From: Yarrowia lipolytica
Taxonomy: Eukaryota > Ascomycota > Dipodascomycetes > Dipodascales
Reading direction: 5' to 3'
Length of the DNA stretch: 64,000 nucleotides
Assembly (NCBI RefSeq): GCF_001761485.1
Contig: NC_090774.1
Location: 496,001 to 560,000, forward strand
Shown here: piece by piece, positions 10,415-19,896 of the stretch
Layout of the letters: each line of letters starts with the position of its first letter
Position numbering within the stretch: position 1 is the stretch's first letter
Notes under the pieces: generated by a model
What the model saw: only the letters and a program-made list of their open reading frames with translations
The model's database searches: none
Told to the model about the DNA's origin: nothing
Made by a program: the position numbers and the translations under genes

Positions 10415-11480
10415 GTACACGGTTGAATTAACAGTATGGATGTCTGGAGAGGTTGATGTTACTATATAGAAAGGAGTCGTGACATTCTTGGTGTTGTGGA
10501 CGGCAAGATTGGTGAGAGGAACAGATGAGGATACCAATGAGACACAAGTATACAAAATATGGCTAAATAACTGTAGCTCATAAAGCGGTTTTCACTAACG
10601 ACAGGCTATACTGTAGGTTAGTATAACTACAATACTTGTACAGTAGGTATCCAAACAAACAGTCTGCTTTGAGTTAACAGATCCCCAGCTCGTACACAAG
10701 CCTTTGCGAGGTGCAGTATACTGTAGCCTTCGCAGTTGAAAATGGACAAGGACACATATCCAAAGACATTCACCAGAATACTACAAGCACTGTATGATGC
10801 AGATGACAAGCGAGACACCTCCACATCTGCTTCCGCAACGCTTCCGCAACTCTTCCGCAACCTGTACTGGCGGAAACATTCATGCTGCATGTCAGAGGCA
10901 TGATAAGGATCTCAGTAAGTAATTGGAGGATACGGTAGCTACAAGCTTCATATTAAATCAGTTACGAAACCGAAATATGGGGTAAAAATCCAAGAGGAAG
11001 GCTCTGGCCAGATATTTAATTAGCAGTCAGAAAAATCAAGGGTATTTGGTTCTATATCACGCGTAGGGTTGACACTACGACTGTTAACGGCACTGATACT
11101 AGGGCAAGGTCTTATCCAAAATAAGAAGGAGGATGCGCCTTTTTTTGGCAGGGTCCCGCGATTGTGGAGATGCGCATTAGGCGAAATCTGACCAAATCAG
11201 GAAATTCTATGCGGGAATGAACTCGTGTATATCTCGAGAAGTAGAGAAGATAAGAGAAACGTTGAGTATGTATTTTATAGCTGAAGTTGACCTCTTCGTG
11301 TTAAGACATTATTCCAAGCAATACGTGTCATTCCCTGGTACTTTCTCCTACGGCATTGCTAGATCAGATCAAGCCTTGAATACTAAATGAAACTTTCAGG
11401 AACCCGGGGAAATATAAAACTACCAGCTTTCGCTGATAAGCTGGGACACTACCATCCACCTTCTTTGCACAACAATCAAC
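10415..11480. promoter_or_regulatory. Agmatinase upstream region with four GATAAG-class sites
   Basis: This spacer holds GATAAG at 10902-10907, 11249-11254 and 11435-11440, and its reverse complement CTTATC at 11111-11116. GATAAG is the core site of fungal GATA factors that govern nitrogen catabolite repression, so nitrogen control of the downstream ureohydrolase is plausible (inference). A TATAAA lies at 11413-11418, about 63 bp before the ATG; the GATAAG at 11435 is downstream of it and may lie in the leader. Confidence 0.5.
11413..11418 (+). promoter_or_regulatory. TATA box of the agmatinase gene
   Basis: TATAAA stands 63 bp before the start codon at 11481, a normal yeast spacing. Confidence 0.6.
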
Positions 11481-12716
11481 ATGCGAGCATCTATTTTATA
11501 TGCTGGGTTCGCTCTTGCAAGCTTCATGGATTCCGAGTATGGTGATCTGTCCGTCGAACAGAAGCCCATCAAGGATCACAGTCATTCACACCACCATCAT
11601 GATCACGGCCACGGTCATGGAAATGGACACGTTGAGGTAGAGTATCTGAATCTCCCGGGTAACAACTTCTACGAAGATCTGGATGCCGAGCTCAATGGAC
11701 CTCTTTATGCTGGCATTCAAACCTTTGCTCATCTGGGACATGTTTCGTGCTTTGATCCCACCAACTTTGCATCCGAGCAATTCGATATCGCTCTAGTTGG
11801 GGCTCCTTTTGACACAGCGGTCACTTTCAGGTCGGGTGCTAGATTCGGACCGGCTGGAATCCGAAAGGGATCCAGAAGAATGTCTCCAGGACAGGTCAGT
11901 CCATACAGAGAGGGATTCATGCTCTACGACGATTGGGCCAAGTTCGTTGACTGTGGTGATGTTGCCATGCATCCCCTTGACAATAGATACGCGCTTAACC
12001 AGCTCTATCGAGGAATGAGAGCTATTCACAACCACACGACCTCCACTCTCAATGCCACGCATATTCCCAGAGCCATTCTTATGGGTGGCGATCACACTAC
12101 CACGTTGTCAGCCTTGCAGGCTATCTACGAGAAGATTGGACCTGTTTCTGTCATTCATTTTGACTCCCACATCGACACCTGGGACCCCATGGTTCTGGGA
12201 GGCAATGTCTCTTCATACATGCAGGTCAACCATGGCACCTTTTTGCATTACGCTGCTGAACGAGGCTACCTCAACCACGGACACAACCTACACGTTGGAT
12301 CTCGTGCTCCCTACGTGCGAAAACACGGAGATATTGAGCATGATAAGCACTGCGGCTTTGCTATTGTGAACGCTCGAGAAATCGACGAAGTCGGTATCGC
12401 TGGAGTTGTTCAGAAGATCAAGGACCGGGTCGGAAACACCAACGTCTATATTTCGGTTGACATTGATGTTCTCGATCCCGTCTACGCACCTGGAACTGGT
12501 ACTGCTGAACCCGGAGGATACACTACTCGAGAATTTATGCAGATTCTCGATGGCCTTGAGGGAATCAACATTGTTGGAGCTGACGTTGTGGAAGTGGCTC
12601 CTGCTTACGATGGTCCTGGTGACGTTACCTTGCTGGCAGCAGCACAAGTGATTGACAGTCTGGCATCTCTGATGGTCATGAATGGACCCCTTTCTACTAG
12701 ACAAAGCACAAAGTAA
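11481..12716 (+). CDS. Agmatinase/ureohydrolase family enzyme, probably secreted
   Basis: The 411-residue product belongs to the arginase/agmatinase superfamily of binuclear manganese enzymes, which hydrolyse guanidino compounds to urea plus an amine. The metal-ligand motifs are all visible: GGDH (H205), DSHID (D228, H230, D232) and SVDIDVLDP (D327, D329), with a GAPFD motif near 108. Agmatine or 4-guanidinobutyrate are the likely substrates; the exact one cannot be read from sequence. Residues 1-15 look like a signal peptide (MRAS then a hydrophobic run), and residues 33-50 form a His/Asp/Gly-rich segment that could bind metal. Secreted or vacuolar agmatinases are known in other fungi. The gene converges on THI20 with only 88 bp between stops. 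The upstream region has a TATA box and several GATAAG sites. Confidence 0.88.
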   Translation: MRASILYAGFALASFMDSEYGDLSVEQKPIKDHSHSHHHHDHGHGHGNGHVEVEYLNLPGNNFYEDLDAELNGPLYAGIQTFAHLGHVSCFDPTNFASEQFDIALVGAPFDTAVTFRSGARFGPAGIRKGSRRMSPGQVSPYREGFMLYDDWAKFVDCGDVAMHPLDNRYALNQLYRGMRAIHNHTTSTLNATHIPRAILMGGDHTTTLSALQAIYEKIGPVSVIHFDSHIDTWDPMVLGGNVSSYMQVNHGTFLHYAAERGYLNHGHNLHVGSRAPYVRKHGDIEHDKHCGFAIVNAREIDEVGIAGVVQKIKDRVGNTNVYISVDIDVLDPVYAPGTGTAEPGGYTTREFMQILDGLEGINIVGADVVEVAPAYDGPGDVTLLAAAQVIDSLASLMVMNGPLSTRQSTK

Positions 12717-12773
12717 GATATATGTAACAATTGTATTATAAATCAATCTCATAATCATCGTATCGTATCGTTA

Positions 12774-12799
12774 TCTCTCTCTCTATCTCTCTCTCTCTC
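12774..12799. repeat. CT-rich microsatellite in the agmatinase/THI20 convergent gap
   Basis: A TC/CT dinucleotide run with one interruption fills the gap between two convergent stops, just after a CGTAT pentamer repeat (about 12759-12771). Confidence 0.85.
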
Positions 12800-12804
12800 G
12801 AGTT

Positions 12805-14346
12805 TTACTCTCCAAGAGTCAGAGCCTTGTTCCAGAAAGTGACCTCCATCTTAGTGGCAGTGGCGAAGATCTCAATGAGCTCCTCCAGTCGCTCAGGAGA
12901 CACTTTCGGAGCCTCCTCCTCCAGAAGAGCTCGTCCGGTCTCAGTGGCACAACCGAACTTGGGATCAACGTACTTGTCGATCCAAGAAGAGTACCGGTTA
13001 CCGGGCTTGTACTCGGGGTGGTTCTTACCGTTTCGAGCAGCAATTCCGTATCCAAACAGACAGGGAGAAGTAGCAAACTGAAGAGCCAGCCAGTCTTCAG
13101 CAGCTCCTACATCAATAAGGTATCGGGTGTAGGCGTAGCACTGGAGTCCCTCCTCGGAGTTCTCGAGCTCCTCAAGAGACATACCGTTCTCCTTGCAGTG
13201 GTCAATATGCAGACCAAGCTCGCTCTGGATAGTGTCGATGATTACACCAGCAGCAGCGGTCTGAGCAATGTTCTTGGCCTTGTAGCCGGATAGGGCGGCA
13301 GCTCGAGCATAGTGTCGCAGGTAGAGGTAGTCCTGCTGCAGAAAGTAGTAATAACACTCCGGCTTGAGGTCTCCCTTAGCCAGCTGCATAACGAAGGGGT
13401 GCTCAACATACTGCTTCCAGGCAGGTGCAACCTTGGGGTGTGAAAGAAGGTAGTCCAGGAAGTGGCCCTTCTGGAAAGGAAGAACTCGCATGTTGTAGGT
13501 GTGGTTGACGGGGCCGTGTCCCTTACCAATAGGGTGGGCCTCAAAGATGGCGTTCTGGATATACTGGGTTCCCTCAAGAACCGCCTGGGGAATGTCCTTA
13601 CCCTTGGCCAGGTTGGAGGCAATGGCAGAGGCTAGAGTGCAACCGGTACCGTGGGTAGACTTGGTAGTGATATAAGGCATGACGAGCTCAGTAAAGTCCT
13701 TTCCATCGTAAAGCACATCAATGACGACCTTATCAGTATCGTTTTCCTTGGCAGGCTCCTTGTCCTTGGTGAACGACAGATGTCCTCCCTTGATGAGCAC
13801 CCACTTGGCACCAGTCTTGTGAATAGAAACGGCTAGATCCTTCATGTCCTGAACGGTCTTGGGGGTCTCAAACTTCTTCTTCTCAAGGACAGAGGCCAGT
13901 TCGACGGCCTCGGGAATGTTGGGGGTGACAATAGTCGCCAGACCAAACAGCTCCAGGTAGACAGACACGTACTCAGCAGGGAAGAGGGTAGAGCCAGAGG
14001 TGGAGCACAGAACAGGGTCAATGACTGAGGCCTTGTTTGCGTGGTGCTTCTTCAGGTAGTTGGTGACGGTGGTGATGGTCTCCTGAGAAGAGAGCATACC
14101 AGTCTTGACAACGTCAACACCTACATCGGAGAAGACGGCGTCCAAACAAGCGGTGATGAAGCCCTGGTCCTCAATGGGATGGATCTTCTCGACTCCTGTG
14201 GTGTTCTGAGCAGTGAGACCGGTAATGGTTGTCATACCGTAGCAGCCATGGACGGTGATGGTCTTGAGATCGGCTTCAATGCCAGCTCCTCCAGAGGAGT
14301 CCGAGCCGGCAATGGTGAGAACAGAGGGAGGTCGAGTATCAGTCAT
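12805..14346 (-). CDS. THI20: Hydroxymethylpyrimidine phosphate kinase fused to a TenA-type thiaminase II domain
   Basis: The 513-residue protein has the Thi20/21 two-domain plan. Residues 1 to about 280 form a ThiD kinase, which phosphorylates HMP and HMP-P for thiamine pyrophosphate synthesis: an AGSDSSGGAGIEADLKT nucleotide-site motif at 13-29 and a KSTHGTGCTLASAIA anion hole near 230-245. Residues about 290-513 form a TenA domain that salvages pyrimidine from degraded thiamine: YARAAALSGYKA, a SPCLFGYG segment holding the likely catalytic Cys, and a late WIDKY motif. The length is close to the yeast homologues (about 550). The ATG at 14346 begins MTDTRPPSVLTIAG and fits the family start. 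A TATATA at 14404-14409 lies about 58 bp upstream. TGAGTCA and TGACTCA sites flank it. No TPP riboswitch was recognised in the leader. Confidence 0.93.
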   Translation of the reverse strand: MTDTRPPSVLTIAGSDSSGGAGIEADLKTITVHGCYGMTTITGLTAQNTTGVEKIHPIEDQGFITACLDAVFSDVGVDVVKTGMLSSQETITTVTNYLKKHHANKASVIDPVLCSTSGSTLFPAEYVSVYLELFGLATIVTPNIPEAVELASVLEKKKFETPKTVQDMKDLAVSIHKTGAKWVLIKGGHLSFTKDKEPAKENDTDKVVIDVLYDGKDFTELVMPYITTKSTHGTGCTLASAIASNLAKGKDIPQAVLEGTQYIQNAIFEAHPIGKGHGPVNHTYNMRVLPFQKGHFLDYLLSHPKVAPAWKQYVEHPFVMQLAKGDLKPECYYYFLQQDYLYLRHYARAAALSGYKAKNIAQTAAAGVIIDTIQSELGLHIDHCKENGMSLEELENSEEGLQCYAYTRYLIDVGAAEDWLALQFATSPCLFGYGIAARNGKNHPEYKPGNRYSSWIDKYVDPKFGCATETGRALLEEEAPKVSPERLEELIEIFATATKMEVTFWNKALTLGE

Positions 14347-15995
14347 GATCGAATTGAGTCAGCGACGGTACGAATTCACAAAAAAGAGGGACGGGCTGCG
14401 AAATATATACCTGGCTTCTGGAGATGGGCGCATAACCATGACTCAAAAAGACTCAAGTTGACGGGTTAGGGGACTTGAAGAGACTCAATATTCGAGTCTA
14501 AGAAAACTTAAATGTCATATTGAGGAACCCTGTTGACGAAAATGAGATCCGTGTGTCAGATACAGCAGGTGTGCGAATGGGTGATTTCGAGGGCCAAATG
14601 TAGAAGAGACCTTACATACTCATCTATGTTCCTAGAAACGTCCATTAAACCCCTCTCTACAACAAAAACCTCTGTAATAATACTTGCTGTGAAACTCTGC
14701 TTGCGCAGGAAGAGAACAGAGAAATTCAGTCAACCAGTAATATTTATGCACCTCACGAAGTATCTTCCTGGTACGAATGTATCGGGTGTAGGTACATACT
14801 ATACGAAGGGGAAAGGAAGCCACAGAGACTTATTTGGAGCTGAATAAAAGCTACATATTATAGCGCCTCATACAGTTGTCAGTCTCACTAGTGACGATCC
14901 ACCTGCAAAATGTCTCTCTGTCCCAATAACTGCTAATTACTTATGATGTCCCAGCATGTGTTCCCGTGTATGAGTCTCGTACGTACCCCCCACACTTGGT
15001 CGTCACCACACATTAAAGATTGGGTGCAACCGGTATAAGCTCGGAAGATAGAGGCAGGAGCGGACAAAGCGTGTGTATGAAGAACGTGCCAATATCCTGT
15101 TGGGGTTCCTTGTTATGGTTTGGATATGATTCATTTGAGTCATTTGAGTCATTTACTGAGTCACAGCTTCTAAACCCCTGACTTATATGGCGTCCCCAAG
15201 TTTACACAAGTAGTGTCTGATACAAGTCTTCCTAGAGGTATGAGAGTATGGCCCTGTAACTATAGAAATGTGTTAGCTACAATACCAGTACGAAGCGTAC
15301 ACCGTGGCGTGTTACAAAAGGAATAATTGGCGACTCACCCACTTCACCGGCGAAGCAGATATGGAACGGCACTTGAACTGGCTGTATCATGGCTAAATTG
15401 ACCTCAGACAAGATGCCCCACAGGACCTCTGTCTTGTTCTCTTCGTAATTATTTTTACTGTAGCTTCCTCATAACAAACTGTATGTGGACTTCCAAACAG
15501 AAGTCGAAGATTAATCAGCATAATTGTTACATCATGGCTGACGTTCCTCTGCCTAGAGCATGTACAGTAGTCTCTTATACCATCTCACATACCTTTTCAC
15601 TTTGGTCACGTGATCCTACGTTCTGTTAGGGTTGTTTCATAAAGCGGTTCAATCAACAAGCCGCAATTGGGAGAATATTGATCATATAGCGACTCATGCA
15701 TGAAGACATTTTCTGTACCTTAATTTAAAGACTCGGTTATCAGCGATGGTAAGTAACCGGGGGTGGTGGACTGGGTGGATGTGTATCGTGGAAGTGGTCT
15801 AACAAGCGGTTTTAAAACATTATAATTCAAGCAACCTACAGGGCCTACACTAACCCACCCTACTATCTTATCTGTATGCGGCACGTAGAGACAGAGAACA
15901 TTCTAGCCGATTTTCCCCGCTCTCGAGCTTATCTGTGGCAGATCAAATTTGAAAAGTCCGAGTGAGACCAAAACACACAACCGTACACACGCACC
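14347..15995. promoter_or_regulatory. Divergent THI20/AlaX intergenic region
   Basis: This 1.65-kb spacer is the shared upstream region of two divergent genes. It holds TGAGTCA at 14355-14361 and TGACTCA at 14439-14445 near THI20, and three more TGAGTCA copies at 15136, 15145 and 15157. There is a TCACGTGA E-box at 15606-15613. TATATA at 14404-14409 is the likely THI20 TATA box. No coding frame of convincing length was seen. Confidence 0.6.
15136..15163. promoter_or_regulatory. Tandem cluster of three TGAGTCA (Gcn4/AP-1-type) sites
   Basis: Exact TGAGTCA occurs at 15136-15142, 15145-15151 and 15157-15163, spaced 9 and 12 bp apart. This is the consensus for Gcn4-type bZIP regulators of amino-acid biosynthesis. 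The cluster sits about midway between the starts of THI20 and the AlaX gene. Confidence 0.65.
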
Positions 15996-17243
15996 ATGAG
16001 TAGACACACATCTACCATTGTTGGTCTGCTGACATGCCAGAACGAGCCCTACCTCAAAGCTCTCACTACCCGTGTCATTGGGTGTGAGGAAGTTCCCAAA
16101 ACCAAGAAGACCCCTGCCAAGTACGAGGTTGAGCTCGAGGACACAATCTTGTTCCCTGAGGGAGGAGGACAGCCTGCTGATCTTGGCACATTGTCCTACG
16201 AAGAGACTTCCGTTCCCGTGAACTATGTCAAGAGAGATGGACTCATCGCCAAGCATGAGACCGACAGTCCCATTGAAGTAGGTACTACTGTCAATGTTGA
16301 CCTGGAGTGGGCTCGACGTTTCGATCACATGCAGCAGCACACTGGTCAGCATCTTCTGTCGGCCATTTTCGATACTCGAAAGCTTGAGACCCTTGCATGG
16401 AGCCTGGGTGACAAGTTTTGTTACGTTGAGTTGCCCAAGCGGGTGACCCGCGAGGAAATGGACGCCGTCCAGGCTGAGGTCAACCGCGTCATTCAGCAGG
16501 ACCTCAAGATCACTACTACCATCATTACAAACGAGGAAGAAAAGGCTGCAGCTGATCCTTCTGTAGTTGAGAAGATCCCTGATGATTATGATGTCAATAA
16601 CGGTGTTATCCGAGTCGTTAATATCGGAGACATAGATCATAACCCCTGCTGCGGTACTCATCTCAACTCTACTCGAGAGATTGGATCTGTTGCTCTGTTG
16701 CATACCCAGGCCATGCGAGGCTCCAATTGCCGTGTATTCTTCGTATGCGGTGACAGGGTTCACAAGTACGCCTCCGAGGCTCACCGGACCATCAAGATGG
16801 TCAACTCTCACCTCTCATGCCTTACTGAGGACATTGAGAATAAGATTTTGGCTCTCAACCAGAATCTCAAGGATGCTTCGAACCGAGAGAAGATGTGGAT
16901 GGCCGAGGTCGCTACTTTTACCGCTCACAATGCGAAGCAGGATCTTGAGACTAAGAACGTTGTTTTCGTGTACAAGCCCGAGGCTTCTCTGGATTTCCTC
17001 AACGTCATTGCAAAGGAGATTGGCGATCTCGCTGAGGGTAAGACTGCCATTCTTGCATGCGGCCAGGGTACCGCTGGAGGTGCTATCATGATCATTGGAG
17101 ACAAGCTCGACGAGGTATCTGCCAAGGTCAAGGACATTGTCGTTAATGTCAAGGGAGGTGGAAAGGGCCGGTGGCAAGGAAAGGTCACCAAGTGGGACAT
17201 GGGCGCTGCCGAGGCTCTTGAGACTTATGCTTTGAGCATTTAG
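15996..17243 (+). CDS. Alanyl-tRNA editing protein, AlaX family (YNL040W/AARSD1-like)
   Basis: The 415-residue protein resembles the free-standing editing domain related to alanyl-tRNA synthetase, which deacylates mischarged Ser-tRNA(Ala) in the cytosol. Visible marks are GGGQPAD at 56-62, the zinc-site HxxxH at H111-H115 followed by H119, and CCGTH at 218-222, which supplies the C-x3-H half of the site. The C-terminal part (GGGKGRWQGK) resembles the glycine-rich DHHA1-like end of the long AlaX form. Length matches the yeast protein (about 456). The ATG at 15996 begins MSRHTSTIVGLL and the family usually starts just before VGLL. It converges with the KEN-box gene, with about 100 bp between stops. 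Confidence 0.9.
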   Translation: MSRHTSTIVGLLTCQNEPYLKALTTRVIGCEEVPKTKKTPAKYEVELEDTILFPEGGGQPADLGTLSYEETSVPVNYVKRDGLIAKHETDSPIEVGTTVNVDLEWARRFDHMQQHTGQHLLSAIFDTRKLETLAWSLGDKFCYVELPKRVTREEMDAVQAEVNRVIQQDLKITTTIITNEEEKAAADPSVVEKIPDDYDVNNGVIRVVNIGDIDHNPCCGTHLNSTREIGSVALLHTQAMRGSNCRVFFVCGDRVHKYASEAHRTIKMVNSHLSCLTEDIENKILALNQNLKDASNREKMWMAEVATFTAHNAKQDLETKNVVFVYKPEASLDFLNVIAKEIGDLAEGKTAILACGQGTAGGAIMIIGDKLDEVSAKVKDIVVNVKGGGKGRWQGKVTKWDMGAAEALETYALSI

Positions 17244-17346
17244 AAAACCCATAGTGTACGGTACACTATTATAGACGAACTGGATCCTTCAAATGAATGC
17301 CTTGATTACATGTAAGCAGTATGAGTAAGAATAACGAATAAATAGA

Positions 17347-18525
17347 TTAGTAATGCGAGGTTGGTGCTGGGGGATTAATGAGATCCAAAACATCTTTGGG
17401 GATGAGCCCTTTGGTTCTCCATCTCCATCTCAGTTTTCTGGACAGCGAATCCCACCACATGGGGCGAGAAGGTGAGGTACCGACACTGCTCTGTGCCATT
17501 GGTTGGCGAGAACGAAGCTCGTATGAAGATTGAGCTTTCCGCACCGACCTCCCAAATCCAGTTGAACGGTCAGGGAATGCCTTGTGTGTACATTTCGTGC
17601 ACACAAACTCGGAGTATTTGCAAGCGTCTCGTTTGTCCATGGACTCGAGGAAGCTTGAGAACTCGTAGAGAGGTGCAAAGCAGGTGGTGCACTTCTTAAT
17701 CGATGCTTCAGGGTTCTTGAGTGAACGTTCGTAGTCGGATACAAAGTAGTCCTCGACGAAGACCAGGGGTTCGTTGTTGCCACAGTCGGAGGCCTGTGCA
17801 TGCAAGGGGAAAAATGTCAGTTCTTTGTGATCAATGAGATCCAATTTCGACGGTCTGTGGCGCAGGAATCCTGATCTTTTACGTCTAGGAAGTGTCGAGG
17901 GCGCTCGAGACTCGATGGGTCGCTTCTTGCGTGGCGTTTCATTGATCTCATCGTACACTGACGAGAGAGTGATAGACACCGTGCGAGTTATCGAGTCGAA
18001 GCTTGTTCTTTGTTTCGTTGGACTATCTATGCTCAGCTCTGTGGACTTTTTTGGTGTCACAATATCACATGAGATGTCAAGATTCTCAAAGGCTTTCAGT
18101 GTCGAATTGCCTACAGGTGTGGAAGTCTGGACTTCGGAGTCTCGTCTGATGTGGAATGTCGGAGGAGAAGTCCCCATGAGATAGTCTTGCCGTTGTCGCT
18201 TGGCCACGGAGATTTTAGGAAGAGGGCTTGGAGATGCTGATGCAGAGAGAGGTTCGCATGATGCCCGAGTGATAACGCCCGGAGAATAGTCGTAGTCGTC
18301 TGTGTTTTCCTTTTCTTCATCCATCTGTGTTTGTGGTTGAGTCGGGGTGATGGTTTTTGCTGGCCACGGAGACTTGGTTGGGGTGAGTCTCGGCGAGTCT
18401 CTCATGGCCTGTTTCGGGGTGCTTCGTGGAGATTTCGAGAGTCGGGCAATCAGAGAGACGCCGGACGCCAGTTTTGCTGAGGGGTGTTGGTGTCCAAAAG
18501 AGATCTTTGGTCTAGACTCGGTCAT
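17347..18525 (-). CDS. Hypothetical protein with KEN box, CDK-type sites and paired CxxC motifs
   Basis: The 392-residue product is not recognised as a named family. The N-terminal two thirds is low-complexity and basic, with a KEN tripeptide at 72-74 and several S/T-P-x-K/R sites (for example TPTK near 48, TPKK near 157, SPTK near 168, TPRK near 197). These fit cyclin-dependent kinase phosphorylation and APC/C-mediated turnover, which is inference from motifs alone. The C-terminal part is more ordered: a hydrophobic block near 235-265 and two CxxC pairs at C279/C282 and C309/C312, spaced like a zinc ribbon. A basic Arg/Lys-rich segment at 198-226 could be a nuclear localisation signal. Start ATG at 18525 is the first in the frame. 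Confidence 0.75.
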   Translation of the reverse strand: MTESRPKISFGHQHPSAKLASGVSLIARLSKSPRSTPKQAMRDSPRLTPTKSPWPAKTITPTQPQTQMDEEKENTDDYDYSPGVITRASCEPLSASASPSPLPKISVAKRQRQDYLMGTSPPTFHIRRDSEVQTSTPVGNSTLKAFENLDISCDIVTPKKSTELSIDSPTKQRTSFDSITRTVSITLSSVYDEINETPRKKRPIESRAPSTLPRRKRSGFLRHRPSKLDLIDHKELTFFPLHAQASDCGNNEPLVFVEDYFVSDYERSLKNPEASIKKCTTCFAPLYEFSSFLESMDKRDACKYSEFVCTKCTHKAFPDRSTGFGRSVRKAQSSYELRSRQPMAQSSVGTSPSRPMWWDSLSRKLRWRWRTKGLIPKDVLDLINPPAPTSHY

Positions 18526-19896
18526 TGTGTCAGGGACTAGGCGGGGCTTTAGTCTAGAATTATATTATCCTGGTCGAGGCTAAGCAGTGAAGGTGGGTGG
18601 GTAGAGAGGTGTAAGAGGGCACCTATGGTCGAAGTGATAGACAGCTAGGAGAACTGTATCGAGGAGACACGATCCCTTCGGGCGGTGGTCGGAATGCGTC
18701 AAAGGACTCTGCTGTGGATTTGGGTGGGTAGCGGCTAGTGACTGTTTGGGGATCTCAGGGGGTTTCTTGATGCTGCTCGAGGCACATCACTCCTGCATTT
18801 GCTTTGTTGACCCACTGCTCGATTCGTCAAACACTAATAGACACTGTGAAGTAGCAATGACACGCTGGAAACACGGGATAAATAATAAACTGATGAACTA
18901 AACAAGGAGGTCACATGTGAGCGAGGAATGTAAATATTATAAATATTATTCGTAAGGACTCGGTGCAGATGGAAGCCTGACCTGGGTATTCTGTACATGT
19001 TCTTTCCATTTTTAGGCCTGGTGACCGCCCATCCCAACTACAACTAAGCATATATACTGTAGCACACACAATAGAAGCCTCACACAGTTTAATTTTAGTG
19101 CTTGGAAAACAATCATACTGCATACCGAATAGGCAGATTAACACAAGTCCTGCTTCATATATGCCAGGATTGTGACAGAAGCATGTGGGGGAGACTTTAA
19201 TTTGCGCTACAAGTACAGTGCCCACATAGTATGCCGTGTCACTATCGAAAGCCTTCTCTCCTGTTGAGCTCCGCTGACACTTGAGGCGGTGTTTTGGATT
19301 AGTCATTCTTGGCCACCAAAATCAAACCCTTAAATGTGCGGGCGGCATGTATACAGCGGACCTCACGCCTTACATTCGTCATGAGTTGTAAAACTCTGGA
19401 CTACGTACATTTGTCTGATTTCGAGGCAGCAAATTTTTCAGACCATTCTCCACGTTTTTGACTTAATCCGGTACGTCATATCCATCCGACAATCGCCCAG
19501 TCCCCAAATTGGCGCGCACTTCCAGAAACCCAGCTGGTTGTTTGAGCGGCAAGGTTGCGTATTGAGCATGCCAGTTTTCCGTGTGAAGAAATAAGCAGAT
19601 TTTTTTTCATTTTCCATACATCCTGTGACAGACTTTCTGCATCCTGTTACAGAACGATACAAGTGCCAGCACAGTACAGTATGTACTTGTGGTATCTCTC
19701 TTTTAGTTATTTGGTATTGGCGCACACACTCGGAAAAATGAGGCCTCGATGTGCATGAACCCAAACGCGTCCTCGCGACATGCATACACATACATTTCGT
19801 GAGAGCTATCTCTAAGTACAGTGCTTGTACTCGTACAAGATCAACACCAGTCCACTCAGTCTTATCACCACAGGAAAACACCAAGCGACATACAGC
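18526..19896. other. Intergenic region, 1.4 kb
   Basis: This lies between two genes transcribed away from each other. The frames inside are short and lack recognisable motifs. A TACTCGTACAAGATC-type copy of the spacer motif lies at 19829-19843, in the leader of the downstream gene. No RNA gene was seen. Confidence 0.5.

Noticed and set aside
14347-14530. Possible TPP riboswitch in the THI20 leader
   Set aside because: The conserved CTGAGA and pyrophosphate-helix words of the fungal TPP aptamer are absent.
15747-15755. ATG followed directly by GTAAGT upstream of the AlaX gene, hinting at a split start codon exon
   Set aside because: No TACTAAC-type branch with a nearby AG joins it in frame to the AlaX coding region; CTAACAAG at about 15800 leads to an early stop.
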